The position numbers and the translations under genes are program-made. This document shows, in pieces, positions 7,701 through 17,120 of a DNA stretch of 64,000 nt. The notes under the pieces were generated by a model. That model was given only the letters and a program-made list of their open reading frames with translations, was not told the origin of the DNA and searched no databases. The DNA comes from Nocardia ninae NBRC 108245 (lineage in GTDB: Bacteria; Actinomycetota; Actinomycetes; Mycobacteriales; Mycobacteriaceae), in NCBI RefSeq assembly GCF_007990755.1, contig NZ_BJXA01000026.1:38725-102724 (forward strand), given 5' to 3'. Every line of letters starts with the position of its first letter. Within the stretch, counting starts at the first letter, position 1.

Positions 7701-8368
7701 GGCGGAGCCAGCCGATAGCCGATACCGCGCAGGGTGTGGATCAGCCGGGGTTCGTTGTCGGCCTCCAGCTTGCGCCGCAGATACCGTATGTAGACCTCGA
7801 GCGAATTCGACGTCGAGCCCACCCCGCTCCCCCAGACGCGTTCGATGAGCATCTCCCGCGGCAACGCCTGGCCTTCATTGCGCAACAGCACCTCCAGCAG
7901 CGCGAACTCAGTGCGGCTGAGTTCCACGAGCCGGGCGCCCCGGCGGACCTCGTGCGCAGTGGTGTCCATCACCAAATCAGCGCAGGACAGCACGGCACCG
8001 TCCTCGGGGTAGGTGCGCCGAACCAACGCGCGGACCCTGGCCAGTAGTTCATCCAGGTCGAAGGGTTTGACCAGATAGTCGTCCGCGCCGGCATCGAGCC
8101 CGTCCACCCGATCGGCGACCGCATCACGAGCGGTGAGCATCAAGATCGGCGTGCGATCCCCGCGCGCCCGCAACTGCCTGCACGCGGTCAGCCCATCCAT
8201 GAACGGCATCAGCACATCCAGCAGCACCACCTCCGGCTGCCACCGCTGGATCTCGGCGAGCGCGGCCGCACCGTCCCCCGCAGCGCGGGTCTGATAACCC
8301 TCGCTGTCCATCGCGCGCACCAGCGCCGCCCGGACCGCGTCCTCGTCGTCCACCACCAACACGCGCAT
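7697..8368 (-). CDS. OmpR-family response regulator (MprA-like)
   Basis: A 223-residue regulator. The receiver domain has the acidic pair Asp7-Asp8, phospho-acceptor Asp51 (LLDVLMP), Thr79 and Lys101 (VKPF). The C-terminal winged helix has the OmpR pattern (LSRTEFALLEVLLRNEG, VYIRYLRRKLE, IHTLRGIGYRL). It is the first gene of the operon with the sensor kinase. The divergent lipoprotein gene across the 90-bp promoter region may be a target, since the two share that region (inference). Confidence 0.93.
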   Translation of the reverse strand: MRVLVVDDEDAVRAALVRAMDSEGYQTRAAGDGAAALAEIQRWQPEVVLLDVLMPFMDGLTACRQLRARGDRTPILMLTARDAVADRVDGLDAGADDYLVKPFDLDELLARVRALVRRTYPEDGAVLSCADLVMDTTAHEVRRGARLVELSRTEFALLEVLLRNEGQALPREMLIERVWGSGVGSTSNSLEVYIRYLRRKLEADNEPRLIHTLRGIGYRLAPP

Positions 8369-8458
8369 GTTCCGGATACTACGGATCGGATCCGCGCAGG
8401 CCGGGGACCCTCATGTCGTCTCATCGAACTCTCATCCGGCTTCGGCAACGTGCCGGGC

Positions 8459-8597
8459 ATGAGACGTCGGAGCATCGAACGCACCTACCGAGGTATCGCC
8501 TCGACTACCGTTTTACTGATCGCCGCCCTGACCGTCACGGCCTGCGACAGCAACCCCCGACAGCACGCGCCCACAGCAACGCGGCGACCACGTACTC
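8459..8597 (+). pseudogene. out-of-frame lipoprotein signal peptide of the downstream gene
   Basis: ATG at 8459 opens a classic lipoprotein signal: MRRRS..., a hydrophobic stretch (TTVLLIAALTVTAC) and the lipobox TVTAC with Cys at codon 8543-8545. This frame then runs into arginine-rich shadow sequence. Removing one C from the five-C tract at 8554-8558 joins it directly to the frame of the next entry, giving a continuous exported lipoprotein. It is therefore the broken 5' end of that gene, through mutation or a base-calling error. Confidence 0.75.
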
Positions 8598-10421
8598 GTG
8601 CCGATCGCCGGCGGCCAGGCAGAGGTGGACACCGCATCACTGGCGATCACCGGACTCGTCGACGACGGTGCGCGCATCGCCATCTCCGAAGGCGCACCCG
8701 GCCTAGGCGCCGCGGGTCCGATCCGGATCACCGGCGACCTGGCCACCTGGACCTACCCCGACAAGGGCTTGACCGCCTCCGCCGACGCCGCCGACGGCCG
8801 CCTCCGTGTCGTCCTGTACAGCGACCGCGACGAGCGCCTCGCCTGGCCGGTCACCGGCACCGACCCAGCCGCAGCCGCCCTCCAACTCCCGCGCGGCGAG
8901 GGATTGTCGCTCCCCGTCGACGACCCGTTCTGGAACTCCCCCGACGCCACCCTCGTCGACAACCCCCTCGACCTGACCTCCGGACTGACCATGCCGTTCT
9001 GGGCCTACCGCATCGGTGACCGCGGCGTCAGCTACCTCGCCCCCACCGACATCGGCACCACCCTGACGGTCAACTCCGTAGGTGGGAGACTCCGCGCAAC
9101 AGCCGAGCACGACTTCGCGGCCCGAGCCGATACTCGTGACTACACAATCACTTTCGCCCTGACTGACGCATCACCGGTCGCCGCAGCCAAGGACTACCGC
9201 GCCTGGCTCATGCAACACGGCCAGTTCCGTTCCCTGACCGACAAGATCCGGCAGAATCCCGCGATCTCCCAGCTGCTCGGCGCTTTCCACGCCTACCTCT
9301 GGGGCGACGGCCGAACCTCCGACGCGATCCGCAAGATGCGCGAGCTCGGCCTGACCCGCATGTGGCTCGGCTACGACGCAGGCGACGACCCGATGACCCG
9401 CGACGCCATCGATGCCGCGAAGCAGGCCGGATACCTTGCCGGACCCTATGATTCGTACGCCAACGCCCAAGACCCGGCCACCGCAGACAACCCGAGCTCC
9501 CGCTGGCCCGACCCGATGTGGCCGACCGGCTGCGTGCACGACGCGGACGGCAAGCCGGAGACCGGCTTCGGCAATCGCGGCTGCTACCTCAGTTCCCAAG
9601 CCCTGGCACAGCATCCGCGCCTGCTCGACGACCGGTACGCGAGCATCACAGCCAACGGCGCGAACACCTACTTCCTCGACGTCGACGCCGCAGGCGAGTT
9701 CTTCGACGACTACAGCCCCGACCACCCGATGAACCAGCAGCAGGACCGCACCAACCGGCTGGCCCGCATGCGCGCCCTGGCCGAGGATCGCAAGCAGGTG
9801 CTCGGCTCGGAGTCGGCAGGCGCGTGGGCGAGCACAGTGCTCGCCTACAGCCACGGCTCCCAGACGCCGGTCTCGGATCTGCTGTGGAAGGCGGAGCGGG
9901 ACAAGGAAACCTGGGGCGGCTGGGCCCCGGCGCGTGCCCCACGCAACTTCTTCCAGCCCGCCGAACTACCCGCAGCGGTCGCGAAGGCCATGTTCGATCC
10001 CGCCTACCGAGTCCCGCTGTACGAAACCGTGCTGCACGACTCGGTGATCAACCTGGACCGGTGGGAACTGCCGTACTACAAACTGCCGCAACAACAAACG
10101 ATGCGGGCACTGACTTCGATCTTGAACAACACCCCGCTGAACCTCGTACTGGACCAGGAGCAACTCACCACCCACGGCACCGAAATCGCCCGCTTGCAAA
10201 AGTATTTCGCACCGCTGCACGAAACAGCAGGCACCGCGCCGATGACCGACTTCCAGTGGCTCACCGCAGATCACCTGGTGCAACGCAGCACATTCGGTGA
10301 CGGCACAATGACGGTCACCGCCAACTTCGGCACGCAAACCTACGCAGACCTTCCCGCAGGTTGCGTCGACGCTCGGCTCAGGACCGACACCACACCAAGG
10401 CGACTCTGCCCTGGGACATAA
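8598..10421 (+). CDS. secreted glycoside hydrolase-like TIM-barrel protein
   Basis: The 607-residue open frame from GTG 8598 lacks its signal; with a one-base correction at 8554-8558 the gene starts at 8459 as a lipoprotein. Residues 1-195 form a beta-rich domain (ITGDLATWTYPDKGL, YLAPTDIG). The rest resembles the large TIM-barrel glycoside hydrolases related to GH101/DUF5696: LTRMWLGYDAGDD, a NTYFLDVDAAGEFFDD barrel strand with acidic residues suited to catalysis, then an ERDKETWGGW segment. The likely role is hydrolysis of an extracellular polysaccharide or glycoconjugate. It is divergent from the two-component operon. The exact glycoside family is uncertain. Confidence 0.7.
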   Translation: MPIAGGQAEVDTASLAITGLVDDGARIAISEGAPGLGAAGPIRITGDLATWTYPDKGLTASADAADGRLRVVLYSDRDERLAWPVTGTDPAAAALQLPRGEGLSLPVDDPFWNSPDATLVDNPLDLTSGLTMPFWAYRIGDRGVSYLAPTDIGTTLTVNSVGGRLRATAEHDFAARADTRDYTITFALTDASPVAAAKDYRAWLMQHGQFRSLTDKIRQNPAISQLLGAFHAYLWGDGRTSDAIRKMRELGLTRMWLGYDAGDDPMTRDAIDAAKQAGYLAGPYDSYANAQDPATADNPSSRWPDPMWPTGCVHDADGKPETGFGNRGCYLSSQALAQHPRLLDDRYASITANGANTYFLDVDAAGEFFDDYSPDHPMNQQQDRTNRLARMRALAEDRKQVLGSESAGAWASTVLAYSHGSQTPVSDLLWKAERDKETWGGWAPARAPRNFFQPAELPAAVAKAMFDPAYRVPLYETVLHDSVINLDRWELPYYKLPQQQTMRALTSILNNTPLNLVLDQEQLTTHGTEIARLQKYFAPLHETAGTAPMTDFQWLTADHLVQRSTFGDGTMTVTANFGTQTYADLPAGCVDARLRTDTTPRRLCPGT

Positions 10422-10506
10422 CTGCGCCGCGACACGACTGGGCTCCGGCGGAAGTAACCGGTCGCCCGCGAAATATCTACCCGCGGTACACAACTGCGCA
10501 AGCCAC

Positions 10507-10537
10507 GAGACCCGGTGCTCCTCCGGCACCGGGTCTC
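10507..10537. terminator. bidirectional stem-loop terminator
   Basis: Perfect 12-bp arms GAGACCCGGTGC (10507-10518) and its complement (10526-10537), 7-base loop, between the stops of the plus-strand hydrolase and the minus-strand acyl-CoA dehydrogenase. Confidence 0.8.
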
Positions 10538-10550
10538 CGCACGCACCCGG

Positions 10551-11678
10551 CTACTCGCCGTCCGCCACGCCGAGCACCGACCTGCCGATCTCACCGGCGA
10601 TCACCTCGGTCGAGTACGCCATCAACTGACCCGCCTCCGCATCACGCAGATGACGTTGGATAGGCGACTTTTTGAGATAACCCGACGCACCGCCCACCCG
10701 TACACCCAATTGCGCGACATCCACGGCGACCTTGTTGGCGAGATACTTCGCCCGCGACAGATTGGGGAAGAAACTCGGTATCCCGTTGTCGGCCTCCCGC
10801 AGCGCCCGCTCGTACAACGCATGCGCCGCTGCCAGTTTGGTCTGCACGTCGGCGACCTCGTACTGCACCCACTGCTGATGCGACAGCGGCTTACCGAGGA
10901 TCACCCGCGACTGCGCGTGCTCCACCAGCGCGTCCAGCGCCGCGTCGGCGATGCCGAGCGAGATGGCGGGCAGTCCAGCTGGAATCACCGCGAAGTCCCC
11001 GAACCCTGGTGCCCGGCCCCGATATTCGGCCCGCAGCAGCGTGTTGTCGAACGACAACAGCTGACTGCGCGTCGCCCGCAAACCGAGGGTGTCCCAGATC
11101 GGGATGGTCGACACCGTCTCGTCGGGCACCACCCCGAAGAACGCGGGCACGTCGTCGACCCGCGCGTTCACCAGCAGGTACTCCGCGATCTCACACCCGG
11201 AGACGAATCGCTTGGCCCCGGTCAGCGACCAACCACCCGCGACCGGAACAGCGTCCTGCTGCGGATTGAGAAACCGGTTCCCACTGGCGGGTTCGGACAG
11301 CGCGTTGGCGAAGCGCTTGCCCGCGAGGAACTCGTCGGCGAAGAACGAGCCGAGCGTTTCCTCGGTGAACTCCGCGAGCGCGACCCCGGCCCCCGCGTGC
11401 ATCGTCCAGATCGTCGCCGTCGACGGATCCGCCTTCGCGAGCACGCACACCACATGCCCGAACGCCGAGTAGCTCAGCCCGAGCCCGCCTACGTGTTCCG
11501 GTAATACCGCCCGATCGACATCCGCGTCGTGTAGCGCCGTCAGGTGCGCCACCGCGATCTCGGCCCGCTCGTCGTACCCGGCCGCGACGGCCCGAAACCC
11601 CTCCGCCAACTCGGCGACTCGGTCGAGCACCTTGCGCTCGACATCGCGGACCGGAAAAGAAAACTGGGCAGTAGTCAC
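10551..11678 (-). CDS. acyl-CoA dehydrogenase-like flavoprotein
   Basis: A 375-residue FAD-dependent protein with the three-domain acyl-CoA dehydrogenase fold: N-terminal helices (LPEHVGGLGLSYSAFGHV), a middle beta domain (GGWSLTGAKRFVSGCEIAEY) and a C-terminal helical domain (GVRVGGASGYLKKSPIQRHLRDAEA). The last motif resembles the flavin monooxygenase/desulfurisation (DszC/HpaB-like) branch as much as true dehydrogenases, and I cannot place the usual catalytic glutamate with confidence. It is a single gene ending at a shared terminator. Substrate unknown. Confidence 0.8.
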   Translation of the reverse strand: MTTAQFSFPVRDVERKVLDRVAELAEGFRAVAAGYDERAEIAVAHLTALHDADVDRAVLPEHVGGLGLSYSAFGHVVCVLAKADPSTATIWTMHAGAGVALAEFTEETLGSFFADEFLAGKRFANALSEPASGNRFLNPQQDAVPVAGGWSLTGAKRFVSGCEIAEYLLVNARVDDVPAFFGVVPDETVSTIPIWDTLGLRATRSQLLSFDNTLLRAEYRGRAPGFGDFAVIPAGLPAISLGIADAALDALVEHAQSRVILGKPLSHQQWVQYEVADVQTKLAAAHALYERALREADNGIPSFFPNLSRAKYLANKVAVDVAQLGVRVGGASGYLKKSPIQRHLRDAEAGQLMAYSTEVIAGEIGRSVLGVADGE

Positions 11679-11826
11679 GAAACGCTCTCTGGTCGAAGGG
11701 ATTCGGCTGACCTGCGGTCGGCGGACGACTCGCCGACCCAGGGTACGCAGAACCCCCGCCCATCGAGGCAGGAACGGACAAGCCAGGCACCACCACTGCG
11801 CCGGCCCGGAATCCCCGCCTGACGTG

Positions 11827-13158
11827 CTACTCCGCGACCGGACGACCGGTTCCGCTGCGGCGCAGGCCTTTATAGTCGTACCACCGCGTGATCACCACGC
11901 CGAGCACGAGACCGATGGCCAGTCCGAGCGCCGACATCCAGACGCCCCTGCTGAGCCCCGCCGGACCGCTCGCGTCGAAGTAGAGGATCGCGCGCACCCC
12001 GAGGAACACCTGGTGCATCGGCTCGAAAGACGCCAGCCAGCTGAAGTATTTCGGCGTCGCCTCGATCGGCACGGTGCCGCCGGAGGACGGCAGCCCGAGA
12101 ATGATGAACAAGATCAGGTTGATCAGCAGGCCGGCCGACCCGACGGCCGCGAGCACGGACAGCCCGGTGACGCCGACGGCGATGATGGCCAGCGTGCTGT
12201 ATAGGAAAAGCCCGAGCGGATGATCGAGCGGCATGCCGAGCGCCTTCGCGACGAGCAGGAACACCGCCGCAACAACATTCGCGGTCACCACCATGACGCC
12301 CCACTTGATCAGCAGCGTGTGGAAACGCGAGATCGGCGTCGGCGGGAAATGCACGAACCACGGCCCGTACTCGGTGGGTACGAAGCCGAGTTGCGCGTCG
12401 ATCATCGTGTGGATCGTCATCGAGCCGACCAGCCCGGCCAGCAGGAGCAGCAGCGCGTAGAAGAACGCCGTGAGCCCCTGCCCCGTGCCGCTGGGCAACG
12501 GATGGAACGGTTCGGTGACGATCTGCAGCGGCTCGGCGAGCGCCACCCGGCTGGCACCACTCAGTTCGGGCGCGGGCGGCCCGCCGGGTGGCGGCGTCAA
12601 CTGTGCCCGCACCTGCTCGGTCAGTTGCTGTCCGACCTGCGTGTTCACCTGATCGAGCGCCTGCGTACCGATCTGCGTGACGATCTCGGTCACGAACGCG
12701 CCGCTGCGCGGATTGGTCTGCAACGTGATGATCGGCCGCTCGATATCGCCGGGGATCACGCTTCCGACCCCGAGGATGCCCAGCCGTTTGCTGAAGTCGC
12801 TCGGAATCAGGATGGTGCCGTACACCTTGTTGTCCTGCATGCGCAGCGACGCCTCATTGGCGGAGACCATCTGCAGGTCGATCTTGTCCGCGGGCACCGC
12901 CTTCTTCAGCCCTTCGGCGACCTCATCGCCGAAGACCACCCGCCGCTCCTGCCCCGGCGCGCCGATCGTGTCGCCGACGTCCTGATTCACCAGCGCGATC
13001 GGAAAGTCGTGCATGTTCTCTTCCGGATCGACCACGTATGCCAGATACATCGTGCCGAGCAGCGCCATGAACACGCCGAGCACAGCCACCGGCAGGAGCC
13101 ACATGCGCAGGCCGAGACGACGGTCCGATCGGGCTGCTTCCACGCTGTCCGAAGTCAC
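11827..13158 (-). CDS. DUF3533 / YhgE-Pip-like membrane protein
   Basis: About 443 residues from the GTG at 13158 (the frame is open back to 13251). The layout is one N-terminal transmembrane helix (LRMWLLPVAVLGVFMALLGT), a ~200-residue extracytoplasmic domain (DFPIALVNQDVGDTIG, VYGTILIPSDFSKRL), then five hydrophobic segments, as in ABC-2-like DUF3533 and YhgE/Pip proteins. These are implicated in export or membrane remodelling, often next to lipid or drug export genes. It lies between an acyl-CoA dehydrogenase-like gene and a cation/proton antiporter, all on the minus strand. Substrate unknown; no ATPase partner is nearby. Confidence 0.75.
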   Translation of the reverse strand: MTSDSVEAARSDRRLGLRMWLLPVAVLGVFMALLGTMYLAYVVDPEENMHDFPIALVNQDVGDTIGAPGQERRVVFGDEVAEGLKKAVPADKIDLQMVSANEASLRMQDNKVYGTILIPSDFSKRLGILGVGSVIPGDIERPIITLQTNPRSGAFVTEIVTQIGTQALDQVNTQVGQQLTEQVRAQLTPPPGGPPAPELSGASRVALAEPLQIVTEPFHPLPSGTGQGLTAFFYALLLLLAGLVGSMTIHTMIDAQLGFVPTEYGPWFVHFPPTPISRFHTLLIKWGVMVVTANVVAAVFLLVAKALGMPLDHPLGLFLYSTLAIIAVGVTGLSVLAAVGSAGLLINLILFIILGLPSSGGTVPIEATPKYFSWLASFEPMHQVFLGVRAILYFDASGPAGLSRGVWMSALGLAIGLVLGVVITRWYDYKGLRRSGTGRPVAE

Positions 13159-13281
13159 GGTGTCGGACGGTAGCAGCAGACCGCGCCGACGTTCGGGAGC
13201 TTCGCCGGGCTGTTTGCTACAGCGATGCGAAGGCGGCCCACACGCCTCCACCAGCCGAAGTCCGCGTGTCGCATCATCCCG

Positions 13282-14862
13282 CTACGGCGAGCGCAGATCG
13301 AGCCGCCGCATCACCCGATCGACCAGATCCGGCGGCACCCCCGGTTCCCGCCGCGCGGCCATCGCTTCGGTCCGCCCCGCCGCCAGCACCTCCTGGTTGA
13401 TCCGGTCGAGCTTGCGGTTCAGCCCGAAACTACCCTCGGCCGCCGCCTTCGCATCGTCGGCCGCTTCGGGATCGGCGCGCGCCAAGCGTCTTTCGATCCC
13501 TACATGCAACCGGTCGTACACCTCATCCGGCAGATCCTCGGTGTGCGCCACTTGTTGCAGCCGGGTGAGCTCCGCACGCAGGATCCGCGTCCACAGCTGC
13601 CGCTCCATCAACCGCTCCGACTCCGTATCGACCCGAACTCCCGTCGCACGCACCACAAGCGACAGCGTCGGCCCCTGGATCAGCAAGGTGAACAGCACCA
13701 AGGCGAAAGCGGTGAACAGAATTCCGTTGCGCCACGGGAACGCCGCCCCGGACTCGGTGGTCAACGGCACCGCCAAGGCCAACGCCACGGTGGCCACCCC
13801 GCGCTGCCCCGCCCACCAGGTGACCATGGTCTCCCGCCAGGTATACGGCTCGTCCGCCTCCTTTCGCCGCCACCAGCGACCGAACACCGCCCACGTTCCC
13901 ATCAACCACACCAGCCGCACCCCGACGACGGCGCCGATCACCGCACCGGAGACCCCTAGGAAGCGCGGCCACTCCGGCCCCACATCGCGCAGCACGGTGG
14001 CCAACTCCAGTCCGATCAGCCCGAAAGCGATCCCGGTGACCAGCATTTCGATGATCGCCCAGAACGAGTCCCCGACCAGCCGATAATCGCTGTCACCGAA
14101 GTCGCTGGCCGCGTCGGTCAGATACAGCGCGCACACCAGCACCGCGAGCACCGCCGACCCACCCCAGGCCTCGGCCAGCCGGTAGGCCGCGAACGGCAGC
14201 GCCAAACCCAGCGCCACCTGCCACGCGGCCTCGTCCAGCCGCCGCATCAGCCGACTGCCACCCCAGCCGAACACCAACCCGACCGCGACACCGACCACCG
14301 CCGACACCACGAAGTCCAGCGCCGCCGACCACGCGGAGAACTGCCCGGTGACCACCGCCTGCACCGCGATCCCGTACAGCACGATCGCGGTGACATCGTT
14401 GAACAGCCCCTCCCCCTCCAGCACCGCGACCAGCCTGCGCGGCAGCCCGAGCCGACCGGCCAGCGCGCCGACGGCCACCGGGTCCGGCGGCGCCACCAGC
14501 GCGCCGAGCACGAACGCAACGGCCAGCGGCACCGCCGGGTGCCACAGATGCACCACCACCGCAACCACGGCCGCGGTGGCGATCACCAGCCCGAACGCCT
14601 GCAGGGCGATCGCACTCCAGTTCTGCGCGAACGTGCGCCACGAGGTGCGCCGAGCCGCCGCGTACAGCAGCGGCGGAAGCAGCAGCGGCAGAATGAGATC
14701 CGGCGCGACCCGCACATCGGGCACCGCCGGGATCAGGGCAAGCACACACCCGAACACCGTCATCAGCACGGCCGGGGCCACGCCGAGCCGCCGACCGAGC
14801 GGCTGGGCGAGGATCGTGCCGAACAGCACGAGAAACGGCAACTCCAGATGACTCACGCCCAC
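13282..14862 (-). CDS. CPA1-family Na+/H+ antiporter
   Basis: A 526-residue cation/proton antiporter with about 12 transmembrane segments over the first ~400 residues, then a cytoplasmic tail rich in charged helices. Diagnostic motifs are present: the unwound-helix motif APPDPVAVGAL with the ion-binding aspartate, and EGEGLFNDVTAIVLYG, equivalent to the ES-LFND motif of CPA1 exchangers. It exchanges cytoplasmic Na+ (or K+) for protons. Start is GTG at 14862, with a second in-frame GTG six bases on. A pair of tandem repeats lies just upstream and may regulate it. Confidence 0.9.
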   Translation of the reverse strand: MGVSHLELPFLVLFGTILAQPLGRRLGVAPAVLMTVFGCVLALIPAVPDVRVAPDLILPLLLPPLLYAAARRTSWRTFAQNWSAIALQAFGLVIATAAVVAVVVHLWHPAVPLAVAFVLGALVAPPDPVAVGALAGRLGLPRRLVAVLEGEGLFNDVTAIVLYGIAVQAVVTGQFSAWSAALDFVVSAVVGVAVGLVFGWGGSRLMRRLDEAAWQVALGLALPFAAYRLAEAWGGSAVLAVLVCALYLTDAASDFGDSDYRLVGDSFWAIIEMLVTGIAFGLIGLELATVLRDVGPEWPRFLGVSGAVIGAVVGVRLVWLMGTWAVFGRWWRRKEADEPYTWRETMVTWWAGQRGVATVALALAVPLTTESGAAFPWRNGILFTAFALVLFTLLIQGPTLSLVVRATGVRVDTESERLMERQLWTRILRAELTRLQQVAHTEDLPDEVYDRLHVGIERRLARADPEAADDAKAAAEGSFGLNRKLDRINQEVLAAGRTEAMAARREPGVPPDLVDRVMRRLDLRSP

Positions 14863-14879
14863 GCAGTCTGCTGACCGGA

Positions 14880-14922
14880 CCTGAGAAACGCGAGTGCGTC
14901 ACCCTGAGAAACGCTGATGCGT
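14880..14922. repeat. two tandem 20-bp repeats, each a small palindrome
   Basis: CCTGAGAAACGC-N3-TGCGT-like units at 14880-14899 and 14903-14922 recur with a 23-bp period. Each contains an inverted repeat, ACGC-GAGT-GCGT and AACGC-TGAT-GCGTT. They lie in the 72-bp gap upstream of the antiporter start, so they may be a double operator. Confidence 0.5.
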
Positions 14923-14934
14923 TCGCACCCGCGC

Positions 14935-15789
14935 TCAGGGCTGGATGGTGCCCGCCGCAGCCTCGATGAGCTCGGTCACCGCCGCAGGCTGCGACAACGC
15001 GACCGCGTGACTGCCCGCCTGCTCGACGGTGGTCGCGTTCATCCGCTTGGCCATCTCCCGCTGCCCGTCGGCCGGGATCATCCGATCGTTCTTGGCCACC
15101 AGCGCCCAGCTCGGCAGCGACTTCCATGCCGGAACCCCGCTCGGCTCCATGAACGAGGTCACCGCGATCGGCCGCTGCGCCGCGGCCAGCACCGCTGCCT
15201 CACTCACGGGCAGATCCTGCGCGAAGTTGTCGTGGAACTTGTCCGGCGCGACCGTCAGCTCCTGACCGACTCCACCGCCGGGCAGCGGAAACTCATGCGG
15301 TACACCGATTTTGGTAGCCGGCCCGCCGAACTTCGCGTCCAGCGCACCGACCGGCTCGCCCTGATCCGGGGCGAACGCCGCCACGTACACCAGGCCCGCC
15401 GCCTTCGCCGAACCCGTTGCGGCATTGGTGATCACGGCACCGCCGTAGGAGTGACCCACCAGAATCGTCTTGCCCGGCAACCCGTCCAGCACGCTGCGAA
15501 TGTAGGCCGCGTCGTAGGTGAGCCCGCGCAGCGGCACCGCCGCCGTCGTCACCTGATACCCGTCGCGCTGCAGCTGCGCGGCGACCTTGCTCCAGCTCGA
15601 CCCGTCGGCGAACGCCCCGTGCACCAGCAGCACACCCGGCTTGTTCGCGCTCGGCGCGGGACTCGGGTCGCTCTCGGCGGAGGCGGTGCACGCCGTCGCG
15701 GTCATACCCAGCGTGAGCGCGGCGACCGTCAGTACGGTGCCGCGCCAGCCACGACCTGCCGCACGAGCACGGGACCTGTTGTTACGCAT
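14935..15789 (-). CDS. exported alpha/beta hydrolase lipoprotein
   Basis: A 284-residue protein with an N-terminal arginine-rich signal peptide and the lipobox MTATAC (Cys34), so it is probably lipid-anchored outside the cell. The mature part is an alpha/beta hydrolase: oxyanion region LLVHGAFADGSSW, nucleophile elbow VGHSYGG with Ser114, and the catalytic His261 in GSHAVAL. It resembles the small salicylate-esterase/methyl-esterase-like branch. It is divergent from an AraC-type regulator, which probably controls it. Substrate unknown. Confidence 0.85.
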   Translation of the reverse strand: MRNNRSRARAAGRGWRGTVLTVAALTLGMTATACTASAESDPSPAPSANKPGVLLVHGAFADGSSWSKVAAQLQRDGYQVTTAAVPLRGLTYDAAYIRSVLDGLPGKTILVGHSYGGAVITNAATGSAKAAGLVYVAAFAPDQGEPVGALDAKFGGPATKIGVPHEFPLPGGGVGQELTVAPDKFHDNFAQDLPVSEAAVLAAAQRPIAVTSFMEPSGVPAWKSLPSWALVAKNDRMIPADGQREMAKRMNATTVEQAGSHAVALSQPAAVTELIEAAAGTIQP

Positions 15790-15862
15790 GCTTTTTCGAA
15801 CCCTTCGATAACCGGACTACGGACTCTCGCGGCGAGCAAGCTCCACGGTAGGTGGACAATCA

Positions 15863-15899
15863 GGCAAAAGCTATGCTTCAGAAGCCGAGATAGTTTGCC
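15863..15899. promoter_or_regulatory. inverted repeat between hydrolase and AraC genes
   Basis: GGCAAA-AG-CTAT (15863-15874) faces ATAGTTTGCC (15890-15899), giving ten paired bases with a 2-base insertion in one arm. It lies in the divergent promoter region and is a candidate AraC operator. Confidence 0.35.
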
Positions 15900-15920
15900 G
15901 AAACTCCAGGAGTGTCGACC

Positions 15921-16838
15921 GTGTTCACCCAGACCGAGGACCTCGATGCACTCTCGGAGATCCTGGAGACCGTCCGGCTGCACGGCGACACGGTCGTCCG
16001 TTTCGCACCACCGCCGCCCTTCGAGGTGACCATCCCCGACGGAATCCGCCTGCTGCACATCGTGGAACGTGGCACCATCCGGCTGCGCGTCGGCGACCGC
16101 CCGCCGATCCTGCTCGGCCCGGGCGACCTGGTCCTGCTCGGCTGCGGCGACGGCCATTCACTCGACGTCGGCACCGGCACGACCGCGCGACCGCTGCAAG
16201 ATTCCGACACCTTCCGCCTCGACACCGAACTCGCCGACCCTGAAGCGCCGCGCTGGGTCACCGGAACATTCGCGGTCCAGGAGGCCATCGCGGCCCCACT
16301 GCTGTCGGTGCTGCCCCCGGCGATCCACATTCCCGCCGATCCCGGCGACCGGCCGTGGCTCGCGGCCATTCTGCCGGTGCTGCTCATCGAGGTGACCAAC
16401 CCGAATCCCGGTGCCGCGGTAATGATCTCGCGGGTACTCGACCTGCTGTTCATCCATACCCTGCGCGCCTGGTTCGCCGGCCACGACGCCGAACCAGGCT
16501 GGCTCACCGCGGCCATGGACCCCGCGCTCGGCCCGGTCCTGGCCGCCATCCACCGCGACCCGAGCAAGCCATGGACCGTCACCACGCTGGCCAGGGACGC
16601 CCGCATGTCCCGCTCGGCCTTCGCCGAACGCTTCACCCGGCTGCTCGGGCGAGCCCCCTCCGCCTACGTCACCGAGCGCCGCCTCGACCGCGCCGCCGAA
16701 CTGCTGCGCTCCACTACCGACCCGGTGTCGCGCATCGCCGCCGACGTCGGTTACACCTCCAACGCCGCGTTCAGCCGCGCCTTCCACCGCCGCTACGGCG
16801 ACGCCCCGCAACGCTGGCGCAAGCTGACAGCGCGGTGA
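15921..16838 (+). CDS. AraC family transcriptional regulator (cupin type)
   Basis: About 305 residues. The N-terminal half is the cupin-like AraC sensor (LLHIVERGTIRLRVGD, LLGPGDLVLLGCGDGHSL). The C-terminal 100 residues carry two helix-turn-helix motifs (TTLARDARMSRSAFAERFTRLLG and SRIAADVGYTSNAAFSRAF). GTG at 15921 is chosen because AGGAG lies eight bases upstream; GTG at 15912 is in frame but would overlap that site. It is divergent from the lipoprotein hydrolase, the probable target. This cupin_6-type group often regulates oxidoreductases and hydrolases; the inducer is unknown. Confidence 0.88.
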   Translation: MFTQTEDLDALSEILETVRLHGDTVVRFAPPPPFEVTIPDGIRLLHIVERGTIRLRVGDRPPILLGPGDLVLLGCGDGHSLDVGTGTTARPLQDSDTFRLDTELADPEAPRWVTGTFAVQEAIAAPLLSVLPPAIHIPADPGDRPWLAAILPVLLIEVTNPNPGAAVMISRVLDLLFIHTLRAWFAGHDAEPGWLTAAMDPALGPVLAAIHRDPSKPWTVTTLARDARMSRSAFAERFTRLLGRAPSAYVTERRLDRAAELLRSTTDPVSRIAADVGYTSNAAFSRAFHRRYGDAPQRWRKLTAR

Positions 16839-17120
16839 ACGAGTTGTCCGGTGGACGTCCGGTCGATCGCCGTTTGGGGCGCGCCGCGCTGCGGCAATCT
16901 GGTGCTTACGACGCAGTTCCGGCGAGGTGGTGAAAGGAGAGTCCGATGATTATCGGGATGGTCAGCCACTGGGTTCGTTTGATGCTAGACGTGATCGGTA
17001 TCTGACCCGACGAGTCGAGTACGTACTGCTGCGGAGACCCGCGAGACCGCCCGGTCTCGCGGTGCTCTCCGCGACCGCCGCGATACGCGTACGACCTCGA
17101 ATGATGGGTATTCCCCCGCC

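Noticed and set aside
8450-9019. A separate 189-residue arginine/proline-rich protein
   Set aside because: Only the first ~35 residues (the lipoprotein signal) are meaningful; the rest is the out-of-frame reading of the hydrolase gene.
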